This document shows, piece by piece, positions 1-8,436 of a stretch of DNA of 17,883 bases (position 1 is the first letter of the stretch; each line of letters opens with the position of its first letter). Origin of the DNA: Helicobacteraceae bacterium UBA6016 (lineage in GTDB: Bacteria; Campylobacterota; Campylobacteria; Campylobacterales; UBA6016). The stretch spans positions 1 through 17,883 of the forward strand of contig DIZY01000042.1 of assembly GCA_002428055.1 (NCBI GenBank), read 5' to 3'. Under the pieces are notes generated by a model, which saw only the letters and a program-made list of their open reading frames with translations, had not been told where the DNA came from and ran no database searches. The position numbers and the translations under genes are program-made.

Positions 1-372
1 ATAGCGGGATATGCTGAGACCAATAGAACGCCTTTTGACCTTTTGGAGCACGAAGCGGAGGTGGTATCCGGTTATGCGACTGAGTATTCGGGCATGAGAT
101 GGGGTATGTTCTTTATCGGTGAGTATGCAAATATGTTTACGATAGCCTTCCTTGTTTCAATCATATTTTTTGGCGGCTTCAATCCAATGTGGTTTATTCC
201 GGGTGGTATCGCCGTTATTCTAAAAGCTTCGTTTTTTATATTCTTGTTTCTATGGGCTAGGGCTGCTTGGCCGCATGTTAGACCGGATCAGCTTATGTGG
301 CTTTGCTGGAAAGTGCTTATGCCGCTCGCAGTCGTGAACATAATAGCCACCGGCTTATTTATACTGATTTAA
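1..372 (+). CDS. nuoH: NADH-quinone oxidoreductase subunit H (C-terminal part, 5' end outside window)
   Basis: This is the C-terminal 123 residues of the complex I membrane subunit that forms the quinone-binding site next to the peripheral arm. The reading frame is open from base 1. The visible part begins with the conserved loop AETNRTPFDL, followed by EHEAEVVSG and then TEYSGMR. This is the acidic cytoplasmic loop characteristic of NuoH, and it is followed by EYANM and about three hydrophobic helices. The block RPDQLMWLCWK before the last helix is also typical of the family. An apparent TTG start at 43 lies inside the conserved loop and is not a real start. The stop is 9 bp before nuoI, consistent with the usual H-I-J-K-L-M-N order. 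The N-terminal two thirds cannot be assessed here. Confidence 0.97.
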   Translation: MAGYAETNRTPFDLLEHEAEVVSGYATEYSGMRWGMFFIGEYANMFTIAFLVSIIFFGGFNPMWFIPGGIAVILKASFFIFLFLWARAAWPHVRPDQLMWLCWKVLMPLAVVNIIATGLFILI

Positions 373-381
373 GGGTTTGTA

Positions 382-960
382 ATGGGATATAAAATTGTAG
401 AAATAGAAAAGTACCCGACAAAGCCTCTAGCGAGATTTGCGAGAGTCGTCAAAAGAACTCTTAGAGTAGAGCTTTTTGTCGGTCTTTGGATAGTGTTAAA
501 AGAGATGATAAAGTTTGACATCCACACCGTCCAGTATCCAAAAGAGAAGCTTCCTATCGGTCCTAGATATAGAGCTGTTCATGAGCTTCTTAGGCTTCTT
601 GAGAGTGGAAACGAGAGATGTATCGGATGCGGACTGTGCGAAAAGATATGTATTTCTAAGTGTATCAGAATGGATACCTTTCAAGACGAAAACGGACGCA
701 AGGCGATTGGAGAATATACGATAAACCTCGGCAGATGTATATTTTGCGGATATTGTGCGGAGGTATGTCCTGAGCTTGCGATAGTTCACGGTCAAAGATA
801 TGAAAATGCTGGCGAGCAAAGAGCGCACTTTGTAATGAAAGACGACATGCTAACCCCGATTGATTTTCTAAAAGCCGGAAAACAAAAAGAGTTTGAGGGC
901 TTCGGCGCAATAAGTGCGGACGCCGACAAAAACATCAAACAAACGCCTCTAGCGTATTAA
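382..960 (+). CDS. nuoI: NADH-quinone oxidoreductase subunit I, 2x[4Fe-4S]
   Basis: This peripheral-arm subunit of complex I carries clusters N6a and N6b, which pass electrons towards the quinone site. It has 192 residues, normal for the family. Two ferredoxin motifs are visible. The first is C80-x2-C83-x2-C86-x3-C90, the second C119-x2-C122-x2-C125-x3-C129-P. The first motif lacks the usual proline after its fourth cysteine (C90-I91). An extra cysteine at 94 follows. From memory, H. pylori NuoI has a similar first motif, so I read this as a lineage trait. The N-terminal amphipathic stretch (about 16-45) would lie on the membrane, and the C-terminal 50 residues are a polar tail. The start is ATG with an AAGGG ribosome site overlapping the nuoH stop region. 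The gene is co-transcribed with its nuo neighbours. Confidence 0.97.
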   Translation: MGYKIVEIEKYPTKPLARFARVVKRTLRVELFVGLWIVLKEMIKFDIHTVQYPKEKLPIGPRYRAVHELLRLLESGNERCIGCGLCEKICISKCIRMDTFQDENGRKAIGEYTINLGRCIFCGYCAEVCPELAIVHGQRYENAGEQRAHFVMKDDMLTPIDFLKAGKQKEFEGFGAISADADKNIKQTPLAY

Positions 961-971
961 GAAGGATAGAT

Positions 972-1562
972 ATGTTTGAGCAGATAGCTTTTTATACATT
1001 CGCGGGTCTTACGGCGGCGATGTTTCTTATTACCGTCACGAGCAAAAACATCCTTTATTCGATGAGCTCTTTGGCGGCGGGGATGATATTTATCTCCGGT
1101 TTTTTCTTTATCCTAAACGCCGACTTTTTAGGTGTTGTTCAAATAGTCGTGTATGCGGGAGCGGTAATGGCTCTGTATGCGTTTGGAATGATGTTTTTTG
1201 ATAGTGCAAAAGATGCAAATGAACATATCAAAAACCCTAAAAAAGTTTTTGTGATGTCTGCCGTTATCGCCGTGCTTATCGTCCTTATGCTAAGCGCTCC
1301 CGTGATGATTGCCCAGCCTGATGGGATGATGGAAAGTGTTAAAGATATGCAAAACCCTCAAGCGGTTGGAATGATTTTGTTTACGAAATACCTAATACCG
1401 TTTGAGCTTGCCTCTTTGATGCTTCTTATCTCGATGATAGCGGGTATTATTTTGGCTGGTAAAAAGATGGATATTAGCGCAACGACAAACGACAATGAGA
1501 ATGAGAATATGGAAACTTTTGAAGAGTTTCAACTAAACGGTGGAGTGGAGGAGCATAAATGA
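972..1562 (+). CDS. nuoJ: NADH-quinone oxidoreductase subunit J
   Basis: This is a small hydrophobic membrane-arm subunit of complex I with five predicted transmembrane helices. It belongs to the NuoJ/ND6 family, whose third helix carries the pi-bulge used in coupling. The conserved segment VVQIVVYAGAVMALYAFGMM (about residues 56-75) identifies the family. The protein has 196 residues, slightly longer than the E. coli protein (about 184). It ends in an acidic, Asn/Glu-rich tail from about residue 170. A GAAGGA ribosome site lies 5 nt before the ATG. Its TGA overlaps the ATG of nuoK in the four bases ATGA, which suggests translational coupling of these two neighbouring subunits. Confidence 0.96.
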   Translation: MFEQIAFYTFAGLTAAMFLITVTSKNILYSMSSLAAGMIFISGFFFILNADFLGVVQIVVYAGAVMALYAFGMMFFDSAKDANEHIKNPKKVFVMSAVIAVLIVLMLSAPVMIAQPDGMMESVKDMQNPQAVGMILFTKYLIPFELASLMLLISMIAGIILAGKKMDISATTNDNENENMETFEEFQLNGGVEEHK

Positions 1563-1861
1563 TAACTTTAAATCAATATCTGATTCTTTCGGCGCTACTA
1601 TTTGTAATAGGAATGTTCGGTGTTATCAGAAGAAAAAATCTGCTTATGCTCTTTTTTGCAACGGAGATTATGCTCAATTCTGCAAATATTGCGCTTGCGG
1701 CTACAAGCTACTATATGCACGACCTTACAGGACAGATTTTTGCGTTTTTTATTATAGCCATAGCGGCTAGTGAAGTAGCGGTCGGGCTAGGATTTTTGAT
1801 ACTTATGTACAAAAGAATGGGCTCCCTTGATCTTGACAATCTACAAATTATGAAAGGGTAA
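1559..1861 (+). CDS. nuoK: NADH-quinone oxidoreductase subunit K
   Basis: This 100-residue subunit belongs to the NuoK/ND4L (MrpC-like) family and has three transmembrane helices. It contributes to the fourth proton channel of complex I. The two membrane glutamates known to matter in E. coli are present at the same positions: E36 in LFFATEIMLN and E72 in AIAASEVAVG. The start codon overlaps the nuoJ stop (ATGA), and the GGAGTGGAGG stretch just upstream, still inside nuoJ, provides the ribosome site. A longer overlapping frame starting at 1540 is out of phase and meaningless. Confidence 0.97.
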   Translation: MITLNQYLILSALLFVIGMFGVIRRKNLLMLFFATEIMLNSANIALAATSYYMHDLTGQIFAFFIIAIAASEVAVGLGFLILMYKRMGSLDLDNLQIMKG

Positions 1862-1867
1862 GCCGAC

Positions 1868-3730
1868 ATGGAAAATTTACTTTACATAACACTTTTTGCT
1901 CCGCTTGTCGGCTCGATATTTGCCGGATTATTCGGCGCCAAAGAGAAGAATATTTGGGCGGGTATCGTGCCTAGTGCACTGCTTTTGGCAAGTATGGTTG
2001 CCGCTCTTATTCAGCTTGGTGCCGTCATGGACGGACAAGTTATTAGCGTAATGATGTTCGAGTGGATAGCCTCGGGCAACTTTAGTGTAGACTTCGGTTT
2101 TGCGGCAGATCAAATATCTGTAGTTATGATGTGCGTTGTTACGATAGTTTCCGCAATGGTGCATATCTACTCTATCGGCTACATGAGCCATGACGAAGGT
2201 TTCAACAGATTCTTTAGTTATCTGTCGCTATTTGTTTTCTCAATGTTGGTTCTTGTAATGAGTGACAACTTTTTGGGTCTATTTATTGGCTGGGAAGGCG
2301 TGGGTCTTTGCTCTTGGCTTCTTATCGGTTTTTGGTACAAAAAACCTTTTGCAACATGGGCAGCAAACGAAGCGTTTATTATGAACCGTATTGCTGACCT
2401 TGGAATGCTTGTGGGTCTATTTATTATTTTCTGGCAAACGGGAAGCCTTAAATATAGCGAAGTATTTGCGGTTGTTAAAAGTATAGACCCTACTGTGCTC
2501 TCAGTTGCGGCGGTGTTTTTGTTTATTGGCGCAATGGGCAAATCCGCTCAGTTTCCGTTTCACACATGGCTTGCAGATGCGATGGAGGGTCCTACTCCGG
2601 TTTCTGCTCTTATTCATGCGGCTACTATGGTTACGGCCGGCGTATATTTGATGGTTAGAAGCCATGAGTTGTTTGCGCTTACGCCTGAAGTTAGCTTCTT
2701 TGTGGCGTGTCTGGGTACATTTGTTGCGGCGTTTGCGGCGACGATGGGTCTTGTCAACCGTGACCTAAAAAGAATCATCGCATACTCTACGCTATCACAG
2801 CTAGGGTATATGTTTGTGGCTGCGGGTCTTGGAGCATACTGGGTTGCGCTTTTTCACCTTGCTACGCACGCATTTTTTAAAGCGCTTTTGTTTCTTGGCG
2901 CAGGTAATGTTATGCATGCAATGCACGACGAGCTTGACATCAAAAAAATGGGTGGACTCTTCAAACCGATGAGGGGCACCGCCATTATGATGATACTAGC
3001 CTCCGTTGCGCTTGCTGGCATTTACCCGTTTGCGGGCTTCTTCTCAAAAGACAAGATACTTGAAGTTGCATTCGGAACACACCACTATATTTTATGGGCG
3101 CTTCTCTTGATGACAGCCGTCTTGACAGCATTCTATAGCTTTAGACTTATTATGCTCGTATTTTTCGGCAAAGAAAATTACAAAGAACATTTCCCTGCCC
3201 TTCATCCGCATGAAGCTTACTGGTATATGTTGGCTGCCATGGCTCCGCTTGCAGTGCTTGCAGTGCTTGCCGGTTTTTTTGAGCATTCTTTGGCAACTCT
3301 TTTGGAAAAAGCGATGCCTATTTTCCATCCGCATATCTCCACGGAGACTGTCATGGCGCTGATAGCATTGACAACAGTTGCCGTGGTATGTTCGATAGCA
3401 TTTACGGTATACAAATACAATAAAGGCGGTTTTTCTAAAGAGCTTGAAAGTACATTCTTATATAAGCTTTTTTACAATCAATACTATATACCTGAGTTTT
3501 ACAACAGATGTATGGTCATACCGTATACAAAACTTTCAGAGTTTGCTTGGAAAAAAGTAGACCTAAAAATTATCGACTTCGTAGTTGACACGATAGCGCT
3601 CGTTATCTATAAAAGCGGCGAGAGATCAAGACATATCCAAAGCGGTAATCTCTCAAGTATGCTTAGATGGATGGTCGCCGGAGTTTTAATACTAATAATT
3701 TTTGCGGCTCTTTATAGCCCGATCAAGTAA
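1868..3730 (+). CDS. nuoL: NADH-quinone oxidoreductase subunit L, distal antiporter-like proton pump
   Basis: This is the distal antiporter-like subunit of complex I, related to MrpA. It should have 16 transmembrane helices plus the long lateral amphipathic helix. The length of 620 residues fits the family. The charged residues of the half channels are all visible. They are E143 in GWEGVGLCSW, K225 in the GKSAQFPFHTWL block, K301 in NRDLKRIIAYS, K338 in HAFFKALLFLGAG, and K394 with D395 in FFSKDK. The C-terminal 150 residues include a long segment around SGNLSSMLRWM and a final hydrophobic anchor, as expected for the lateral helix. It lies 6 bp after nuoK and 9 bp before nuoM. Confidence 0.98.
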   Translation: MENLLYITLFAPLVGSIFAGLFGAKEKNIWAGIVPSALLLASMVAALIQLGAVMDGQVISVMMFEWIASGNFSVDFGFAADQISVVMMCVVTIVSAMVHIYSIGYMSHDEGFNRFFSYLSLFVFSMLVLVMSDNFLGLFIGWEGVGLCSWLLIGFWYKKPFATWAANEAFIMNRIADLGMLVGLFIIFWQTGSLKYSEVFAVVKSIDPTVLSVAAVFLFIGAMGKSAQFPFHTWLADAMEGPTPVSALIHAATMVTAGVYLMVRSHELFALTPEVSFFVACLGTFVAAFAATMGLVNRDLKRIIAYSTLSQLGYMFVAAGLGAYWVALFHLATHAFFKALLFLGAGNVMHAMHDELDIKKMGGLFKPMRGTAIMMILASVALAGIYPFAGFFSKDKILEVAFGTHHYILWALLLMTAVLTAFYSFRLIMLVFFGKENYKEHFPALHPHEAYWYMLAAMAPLAVLAVLAGFFEHSLATLLEKAMPIFHPHISTETVMALIALTTVAVVCSIAFTVYKYNKGGFSKELESTFLYKLFYNQYYIPEFYNRCMVIPYTKLSEFAWKKVDLKIIDFVVDTIALVIYKSGERSRHIQSGNLSSMLRWMVAGVLILIIFAALYSPIK

Positions 3731-3739
3731 GGAGAGCAA

Positions 3740-5272
3740 ATGGAACATATTTTATCACTGCTACTACTGTTTCCGGCTCTTGCGGCTTTAGTGGCAACAT
3801 TCGTATCGAAGCAAAATATCAAAGCTTTCGGTATAGCCGTAACGGCAATTGAGTTTTTACTAACTATTCCGCTGCTTTTGGCTTTTGATATGACAAACCC
3901 AGGTTTTCAGTTTACGGAGAAGTTGCCGCTTATCCCAGACTATGGAATTTTCTATTATGTCGGTATAGACGGATTTTCAATTTATCTGTTGGCTCTATCT
4001 ACTTTTATATCTTTTATAGCAATGGCCGCTTTGGAAGATCTGAAAAATATGAAAAACCTCATCATTACACTTTTGTTTATGGAAGTTACGATGGTAGGTT
4101 TCTTTATTGCGCTTGATGCAATAGTGTTTTATATATTCTTTGAGCTCTCTCTTGTTCCTATGATGTATATTATCGGCTCTTGGGGTTCACAAAAAAGAGT
4201 ATATGCGGCAGTTAAGTTTTTCCTCTATACATTTACGGGCTCGCTTATTATGCTGCTGGGCGTTATCTATCTAGGTTTCGCATTTCACGAAGCGACAGGC
4301 GTGTGGAGCTTTGCGCTGCCAAACTGGCATCTGCTAATCTTGCCGTTTGATGTGCAGGTATGGGTATTCCTTGCATTTTTTGCAGGCCTTGCCGTTAAGG
4401 TGCCTATGTTTCCGTTTCATACTTGGCTTCCGTATGCGCATGGACAAGCTCCAACTGTGGGTTCCGTTATCCTTGCCGCCGTGCTCCTTAAAATGGGTAC
4501 ATACGGCTTCTTACGACTATCATTTCCGATAATGCCTGATGCTACGCTCTATTTTGTTATGCCTGTAGCGATACTTTCGCTTATCATGATTATCTATACC
4601 GCAATGATAGCGTTTGCTCAGACCGATATGAAGCAGGTTATAGCGTATAGCTCGGTTTCACATATGGGCGTTATTATGCTTGGTATGTTTGCCCTAAATG
4701 TAGAGGGTATAGCCGGTTCCGTCTTTTTGATGATTAGCCACGGTATCGTCTCGGGCGCACTGTTTATGCTTGTGGGGGTCATTTATGAAAGGCTCCACAC
4801 CAAAGAGATGAGCGAGTTTGGCGGTCTTACCACCGTAATGCCAAAATACGGCGTGATATTTGGTATCGTGCTTATGGGCTCGGTTGGCTTGCCGCTTACT
4901 ATCGGCTTTGTGGGTGAGTTTTTATCCCTGCTCGGCTTTTTCAAAGTATCGCCTATTATGACAATACTTGCGGGAACAACGATAATACTCGGAGCTATAT
5001 ACATGCTAAATGTCTTTAGAAAATCATTCTTTGGACAAGTAACAAACGCAAAAGTATTTGAGCTAAAAGACCTTACAAAAAGAGAACTTGCCGGACTTAT
5101 ACCGCTTACAGTTCTCGTCATAGTCCTAGGCGTATATCCAAAGCCGGTGTTGCAACCTGCCGAGACTAGTGCAAAACATCTAGTGGAGCTAATGTTCAAA
5201 AAATCTCAGAGTTTTGATGCAAAACTTAGCATTTTAGATTACAACTCTATATCTGGAGGCGCGAAAAAATGA
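3740..5272 (+). CDS. nuoM: NADH-quinone oxidoreductase subunit M, antiporter-like proton pump
   Basis: This is the second antiporter-like proton-translocating subunit of complex I (ND4/MrpD family, 14 helices). It has 510 residues, normal length. Key residues are E135 in FFELSLVPMMY, K220 in GLAVKVPMFPFHTWLPYAH, and K251 in AVLLKMGTYG, matching E. coli E144, K234 and K265 in context. The QTDMKQVIAYSSVSHMG block carries the next lysine. The ribosome site is TAAGGAG, which overlaps the nuoL stop. The nuoM stop overlaps the nuoN ATG (ATGA), giving a second translationally coupled pair in the operon. Confidence 0.98.
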   Translation: MEHILSLLLLFPALAALVATFVSKQNIKAFGIAVTAIEFLLTIPLLLAFDMTNPGFQFTEKLPLIPDYGIFYYVGIDGFSIYLLALSTFISFIAMAALEDLKNMKNLIITLLFMEVTMVGFFIALDAIVFYIFFELSLVPMMYIIGSWGSQKRVYAAVKFFLYTFTGSLIMLLGVIYLGFAFHEATGVWSFALPNWHLLILPFDVQVWVFLAFFAGLAVKVPMFPFHTWLPYAHGQAPTVGSVILAAVLLKMGTYGFLRLSFPIMPDATLYFVMPVAILSLIMIIYTAMIAFAQTDMKQVIAYSSVSHMGVIMLGMFALNVEGIAGSVFLMISHGIVSGALFMLVGVIYERLHTKEMSEFGGLTTVMPKYGVIFGIVLMGSVGLPLTIGFVGEFLSLLGFFKVSPIMTILAGTTIILGAIYMLNVFRKSFFGQVTNAKVFELKDLTKRELAGLIPLTVLVIVLGVYPKPVLQPAETSAKHLVELMFKKSQSFDAKLSILDYNSISGGAKK

Positions 5273-6750
5273 CACCTATTTCTATAAATTTCGCAGACCT
5301 CAATCTGCCTACTCTTTACCCAGTATTTATTACGACGATAGGCGCTCTTTTGTTGCTTGTTATCGACCTAATTAAGACGCCGTCAAAAACATTTAATACG
5401 ATGTTTTCTATCGCGGTTGTTTTGCTGTCACTTCTTGCACTTTTAAATACGGGCGTGAATCAAGTCGGCTTTTTCGGTCTTATTACTATAGACGGCGTCT
5501 CCATTATAGGTCAAGGCATTATTCTTGTGGCCTCTGCTCTGTTCTTGCCGCTTTCGCTTACTTCGCAAAGATTTCACGAGTTTGAGTACACTGAATTTTT
5601 TGCGCTATTTTTGTTTTTAGTCAGCGGTTTTCAAGTTATGGTTTCGACGGACAACATTATTCTTATGTTTATAGCCCTTGAGGCCTCCTCGCTTGCTCTG
5701 TATACGATTATAGCGATGCACAATAGGGATAGGTCTATCGAAGCGGCTATTAAGTACTTTACGATGGGTTCTCTTGCCGCAGGCTTTTTCGCATTCGGTG
5801 GAGCGCTTTTTTATCTTGCGACGGGAAGCGTAGAGCTTGAAAAATCGTTTTTTGCACTTCAAAGCCTAGGCACACACAATTTTGAGATACTGCTTGTCTC
5901 TTTGGCACTTTTGATGGGCGCGGTTGGCTTCAAGCTTTCAATGGTTCCTTTCCATACCTGGACTCCGGATGTGTATGAGGGCGCTAGCGCTCCTCTTGCC
6001 GGATATATGTCTATCGTGCCGAAAATTGCGGCTTTTGTTATTGCGATGAGAATGTTTGAGTTTCTTGTGGCCTCAGACCTTGAGTGGATAAAAACGATGC
6101 TTTGGATAGCCGCCGTTGCCACTATGACGATAGGTAATATCTTGGCGCTTGTGCAAGAGTCGGTAAAAAGAATGCTTGCATTTAGCTCTATCAGCCATGC
6201 CGGCTTTGGGCTTGTGGCTATACTTGTCGGCACTAATGATGCGAATACATCTCTATTCTTGTATTGGACGCTCTTTATGTTTGCAAATCTGGGCGCCTTT
6301 ACGATGCTTTGGATCTCCAGACACAAAAGCAAAATTTTTCACAATAGGTTTGACCATCCGTATACGAAATTTAGCGGTATGATACATATAGCCCCTATTC
6401 CTGCCGTTATCATGGCGATATTTATGCTAAGTCTTGCAGGTGTGCCTCCTTTTGCTCTGTTTTGGGGTAAGTTTTACCTGATTAGTGCGACGATGGCGGC
6501 GGGCTATATAGGACTTGCCGTTATCATGGTGCTCAACAGTGCTATTGCCGTGTACTACTACATCAAGCTTATCGTGTATATGTTCCTAAGAGAGCCGTCA
6601 TACGCAAATAGAACCATCTATATGCACAACGCAACGCTGCCGTTTAAGTTTATACTTGCCATTGCAGCATTCCTGTCCGTATTTTCTATCTTTATAGTCA
6701 ATGATCTACTAACAGGCTTTAGTGCGCTTCTAAAAACCTCGGGATTTTAA
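5269..6750 (+). CDS. nuoN: NADH-quinone oxidoreductase subunit N, antiporter-like proton pump
   Basis: This is the third antiporter-like subunit of complex I (ND2 family), which lies between M and K in the membrane arm. It has 493 residues and 14 hydrophobic segments. Recognisable residues are E138 in FIALEASSLALY, K162 in AAIKYFTMGS, K222 in FKLSMVPFHTWTPDVYEGA and K252 in SIVPKIAAF. These correspond in context to the E. coli proton-path residues E133, K158, K217 and K247. The block SVKRMLAFSSISHAGF is also conserved. It is the last nuo gene. A perfect hairpin begins 11 bp after its stop and the next gene has its own ribosome site, so the operon very probably ends here. Confidence 0.98.
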   Translation: MTPISINFADLNLPTLYPVFITTIGALLLLVIDLIKTPSKTFNTMFSIAVVLLSLLALLNTGVNQVGFFGLITIDGVSIIGQGIILVASALFLPLSLTSQRFHEFEYTEFFALFLFLVSGFQVMVSTDNIILMFIALEASSLALYTIIAMHNRDRSIEAAIKYFTMGSLAAGFFAFGGALFYLATGSVELEKSFFALQSLGTHNFEILLVSLALLMGAVGFKLSMVPFHTWTPDVYEGASAPLAGYMSIVPKIAAFVIAMRMFEFLVASDLEWIKTMLWIAAVATMTIGNILALVQESVKRMLAFSSISHAGFGLVAILVGTNDANTSLFLYWTLFMFANLGAFTMLWISRHKSKIFHNRFDHPYTKFSGMIHIAPIPAVIMAIFMLSLAGVPPFALFWGKFYLISATMAAGYIGLAVIMVLNSAIAVYYYIKLIVYMFLREPSYANRTIYMHNATLPFKFILAIAAFLSVFSIFIVNDLLTGFSALLKTSGF

Positions 6751-6760
6751 TAAAATCAAC

Positions 6761-6787
6761 TCCAAAAGAGCTTTTTGCTCTTTTGGA
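6761..6787 (+). terminator. Hairpin ending the nuo operon
   Basis: A perfect inverted repeat with 11-bp arms (TCCAAAAGAGC at 6761-6771 and GCTCTTTTGGA at 6777-6787) encloses a loop of five T. It starts 11 bp after the nuoN stop. There is no downstream T-run, so it is not a textbook intrinsic terminator. Transcript-end formation or 3' protection is the likely role. Confidence 0.65.
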
Positions 6788-6829
6788 CTAACCGCCTCTC
6801 TCAAGCATTAAAAAAGCATTTTTTTTCAA

Positions 6830-6835
6830 TACAAT
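6830..6835 (+). promoter_or_regulatory. Possible -10 element for the HD-GYP gene
   Basis: TACAAT at 6830-6835 lies 31 bp before the GTG start, just after an uninterrupted T-run (6819-6826). This resembles the T-rich upstream pattern of Campylobacterota housekeeping promoters. The gene sits behind a hairpin, so it needs its own promoter or read-through from nuo. No good -35 is visible. Confidence 0.35.
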
Positions 6836-6866
6836 AATTTAAAATAGAAGCAGTAGGAAGGTAGCG

Positions 6867-7811
6867 GTGCGCCAAAATTTTATAGAAATTCCCACTTCCA
6901 TATTACAAGCCGAAGGCATACTTAAGTTTGATGTATTTTTGAGAAGCCCTGAGGGATATGTGCTTTTTGCCGCAAAAAATGTGCCGTTAGAAAAAAAGGT
7001 ACTCTCGGGACTTGAAAGCGTCTACATAAAAAGCGTCTATATTGATGAGAGTGATGAGCTATTCTATAGAGAGTATCTCGGTAAAAATATATCGAAATTT
7101 GCAAATGACCGCTCACTAGACAGGGATGAGAAATCAAGACTCATGTATGATGCCGCAAGAAGCGTAATGAGGGGGCTTTTTGAAAAAGAGGATTTGCCGG
7201 AGGCTATTTCGGATGTAAAAGTTGCGGCAGAGGTTATCATGGATAATGTGCTTAAAGATGAGAGAGCATTTTTGTCGCTTGTAAAAGCGTTGTCGTATGA
7301 TTATTACACCTATACGCACTGCATAAATGTGGCTATATACTCCATTGGAATAGGCAAGTTCTTGGGCTTGTCGCTAGATGATTTGAGGGCTTTAGCTTTG
7401 GGGGCTGCGCTCCATGATGTCGGCAAATGCCATGTAGATCAAGAAGTTCTAAATAAGCAAGAGAAGCTGAATGACGAGGAGTTTAACCATATAAAAAAGC
7501 ATGCGCCATTTGGTTTCGATATTCTCCTTGATACAATCGGAGAGATGGATGAGCGGATACTCTCTGCAGTTAGGCATCATCACGAAAAATTGGACGGTAG
7601 CGGATACCCTGACGGAATTAAAGGGGAGAAAATATCTACTTTCGCTAGGATAGTCGCCGTAGCCGATATATTTGATGCGTTAAACACCAAAAGATGCTAC
7701 AAAGAGCCTATGTCTACATTTGAAACACTCGCATTTATGAAGAATAACATGGCCTCTCAGCTAGATACCAATATCTTAAAATCTTTTATTTTGTGCATGA
7801 GCGGTAAATAA
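6867..7811 (+). CDS. HD-GYP domain protein, probable cyclic-di-GMP phosphodiesterase
   Basis: This 314-residue cytoplasmic protein has an N-terminal non-catalytic domain (about 1-75), a helical linker, and a C-terminal HD-GYP domain (about 135-305). The metal and signature residues are visible: H151, H183-D184 in HDVGK with K187, H212 in HAPFG, HHHE at 237-240, D243-G-S-G-Y-P248, and D267 plus D270 in VADIFDALN. The complete GYP signature predicts hydrolysis of cyclic-di-GMP; that is a family inference. No receiver, GGDEF or membrane segment is present, so any signal must enter through the N-terminal domain. The start is GTG with GGAAGG 5 nt upstream; no ATG gives a better N-terminus. It lies 116 bp after nuoN. 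Partners cannot be named from context. Confidence 0.88.
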   Translation: MRQNFIEIPTSILQAEGILKFDVFLRSPEGYVLFAAKNVPLEKKVLSGLESVYIKSVYIDESDELFYREYLGKNISKFANDRSLDRDEKSRLMYDAARSVMRGLFEKEDLPEAISDVKVAAEVIMDNVLKDERAFLSLVKALSYDYYTYTHCINVAIYSIGIGKFLGLSLDDLRALALGAALHDVGKCHVDQEVLNKQEKLNDEEFNHIKKHAPFGFDILLDTIGEMDERILSAVRHHHEKLDGSGYPDGIKGEKISTFARIVAVADIFDALNTKRCYKEPMSTFETLAFMKNNMASQLDTNILKSFILCMSGK

Positions 7812-7836
7812 ACTATTTTCTCCTCTTCAAAACTTT

Positions 7837-7866
7837 TTAACAGCTTTAAATCTTTTTTAATATAAC
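7837..7866 (+). promoter_or_regulatory. Probable promoter of hpf
   Basis: TTAACA (7837-7842) and TATAAC (7861-7866) are separated by 18 bp of AT-rich sequence containing a six-T run. A second possible -10, TACAAT, lies at 7872-7877. Either gives a short leader before the strong AGGGGG ribosome site at 7898-7903, which is 6 nt from the hpf ATG. Confidence 0.45.
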
Positions 7867-7909
7867 GCCGATACAATACCGATATTTTCGTAATAACAGG
7901 GGGATCACA

Positions 7910-8431
7910 ATGAATCTAAGTATCGTTGCAAAACAAATAGAGATGACTGACGCAATAAAAGCTCACATCGAAGACAAAATAAGCTCATTTGAAAAATTTC
8001 ATTTAGATGTTATAGCGGTCAAGGCAATAGTTTCAAGCGCCGATAAAAACGGCAAAAAAGGCTTCTCTATAGAGTTTATCATTCAACTTGCAGGCAAAGA
8101 CACGGTTGTTATTAGACAAATAGACAAAGATCTTTATGCCGCAGTAGACCTTGCCGAAGAGAGAGCCAAAAAAGTACTTCGCCGTCATCACGACAAAGCG
8201 TCTAGCCACAAAGCAAGCGGCAAAATGTCCGTACCCTTTGTTTCATTTGAGGCGGAAGAAGACGAGGACGAGATAGTGCCTGCAGGGCTAGATATAGACA
8301 AACCAGTAGAGATAGATGAAGCTTTGGAGGTATTCAAGGGCAAGGGTTGTATGTTTATGATTTTTGAGGATAAATCCAAAAAAACCAGAGTAATGTATAG
8401 AAGAAAAGACGGAAAAGTAGGGTTGTATTAA
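7910..8431 (+). CDS. hpf: Ribosome hibernation promoting factor, long form
   Basis: This 173-residue protein has the two-domain structure of long HPF. The N-terminal RaiA/YfiA-like domain (about 1-95, starting MNLSIVAKQIEMTDAIKAHI) ends in the basic stretch KKVLRRHHDK. An acidic linker follows (about 112-125, FEAEEDEDE). The C-terminal dimerisation domain (about 130-173) has KPVEIDEALE and the very conserved end VMYRRKDGKVGLY. In the known family the N domain blocks the 30S decoding and tRNA sites, and the C domain joins two ribosomes into an inactive 100S particle in stationary phase. The long form does both jobs alone. It appears monocistronic, with its own promoter and a hairpin directly behind it. 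Assignment is secure from the two domains. Confidence 0.94.
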   Translation: MNLSIVAKQIEMTDAIKAHIEDKISSFEKFHLDVIAVKAIVSSADKNGKKGFSIEFIIQLAGKDTVVIRQIDKDLYAAVDLAEERAKKVLRRHHDKASSHKASGKMSVPFVSFEAEEDEDEIVPAGLDIDKPVEIDEALEVFKGKGCMFMIFEDKSKKTRVMYRRKDGKVGLY

Positions 8432-8436
8432 CAATA

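Noticed and set aside
80..91. Missing proline after the first cluster motif of NuoI (residues C80 to C90) as a possible defect
   Set aside because: Recalled Campylobacterota NuoI sequences share this form and all eight cluster cysteines are present.
496..828. Open frame on the minus strand inside nuoI
   Set aside because: No family resemblance; it is a shadow of the strongly conserved nuoI coding sequence. The same applies to other antisense or out-of-phase frames inside nuoL, nuoM, nuoN, hisD, fba and glgP.
1540..1770. Out-of-phase frame across the nuoJ/nuoK junction
   Set aside because: nuoK is complete in the other frame with E36 and E72 in place, so there is no frameshift and this frame has no meaning.
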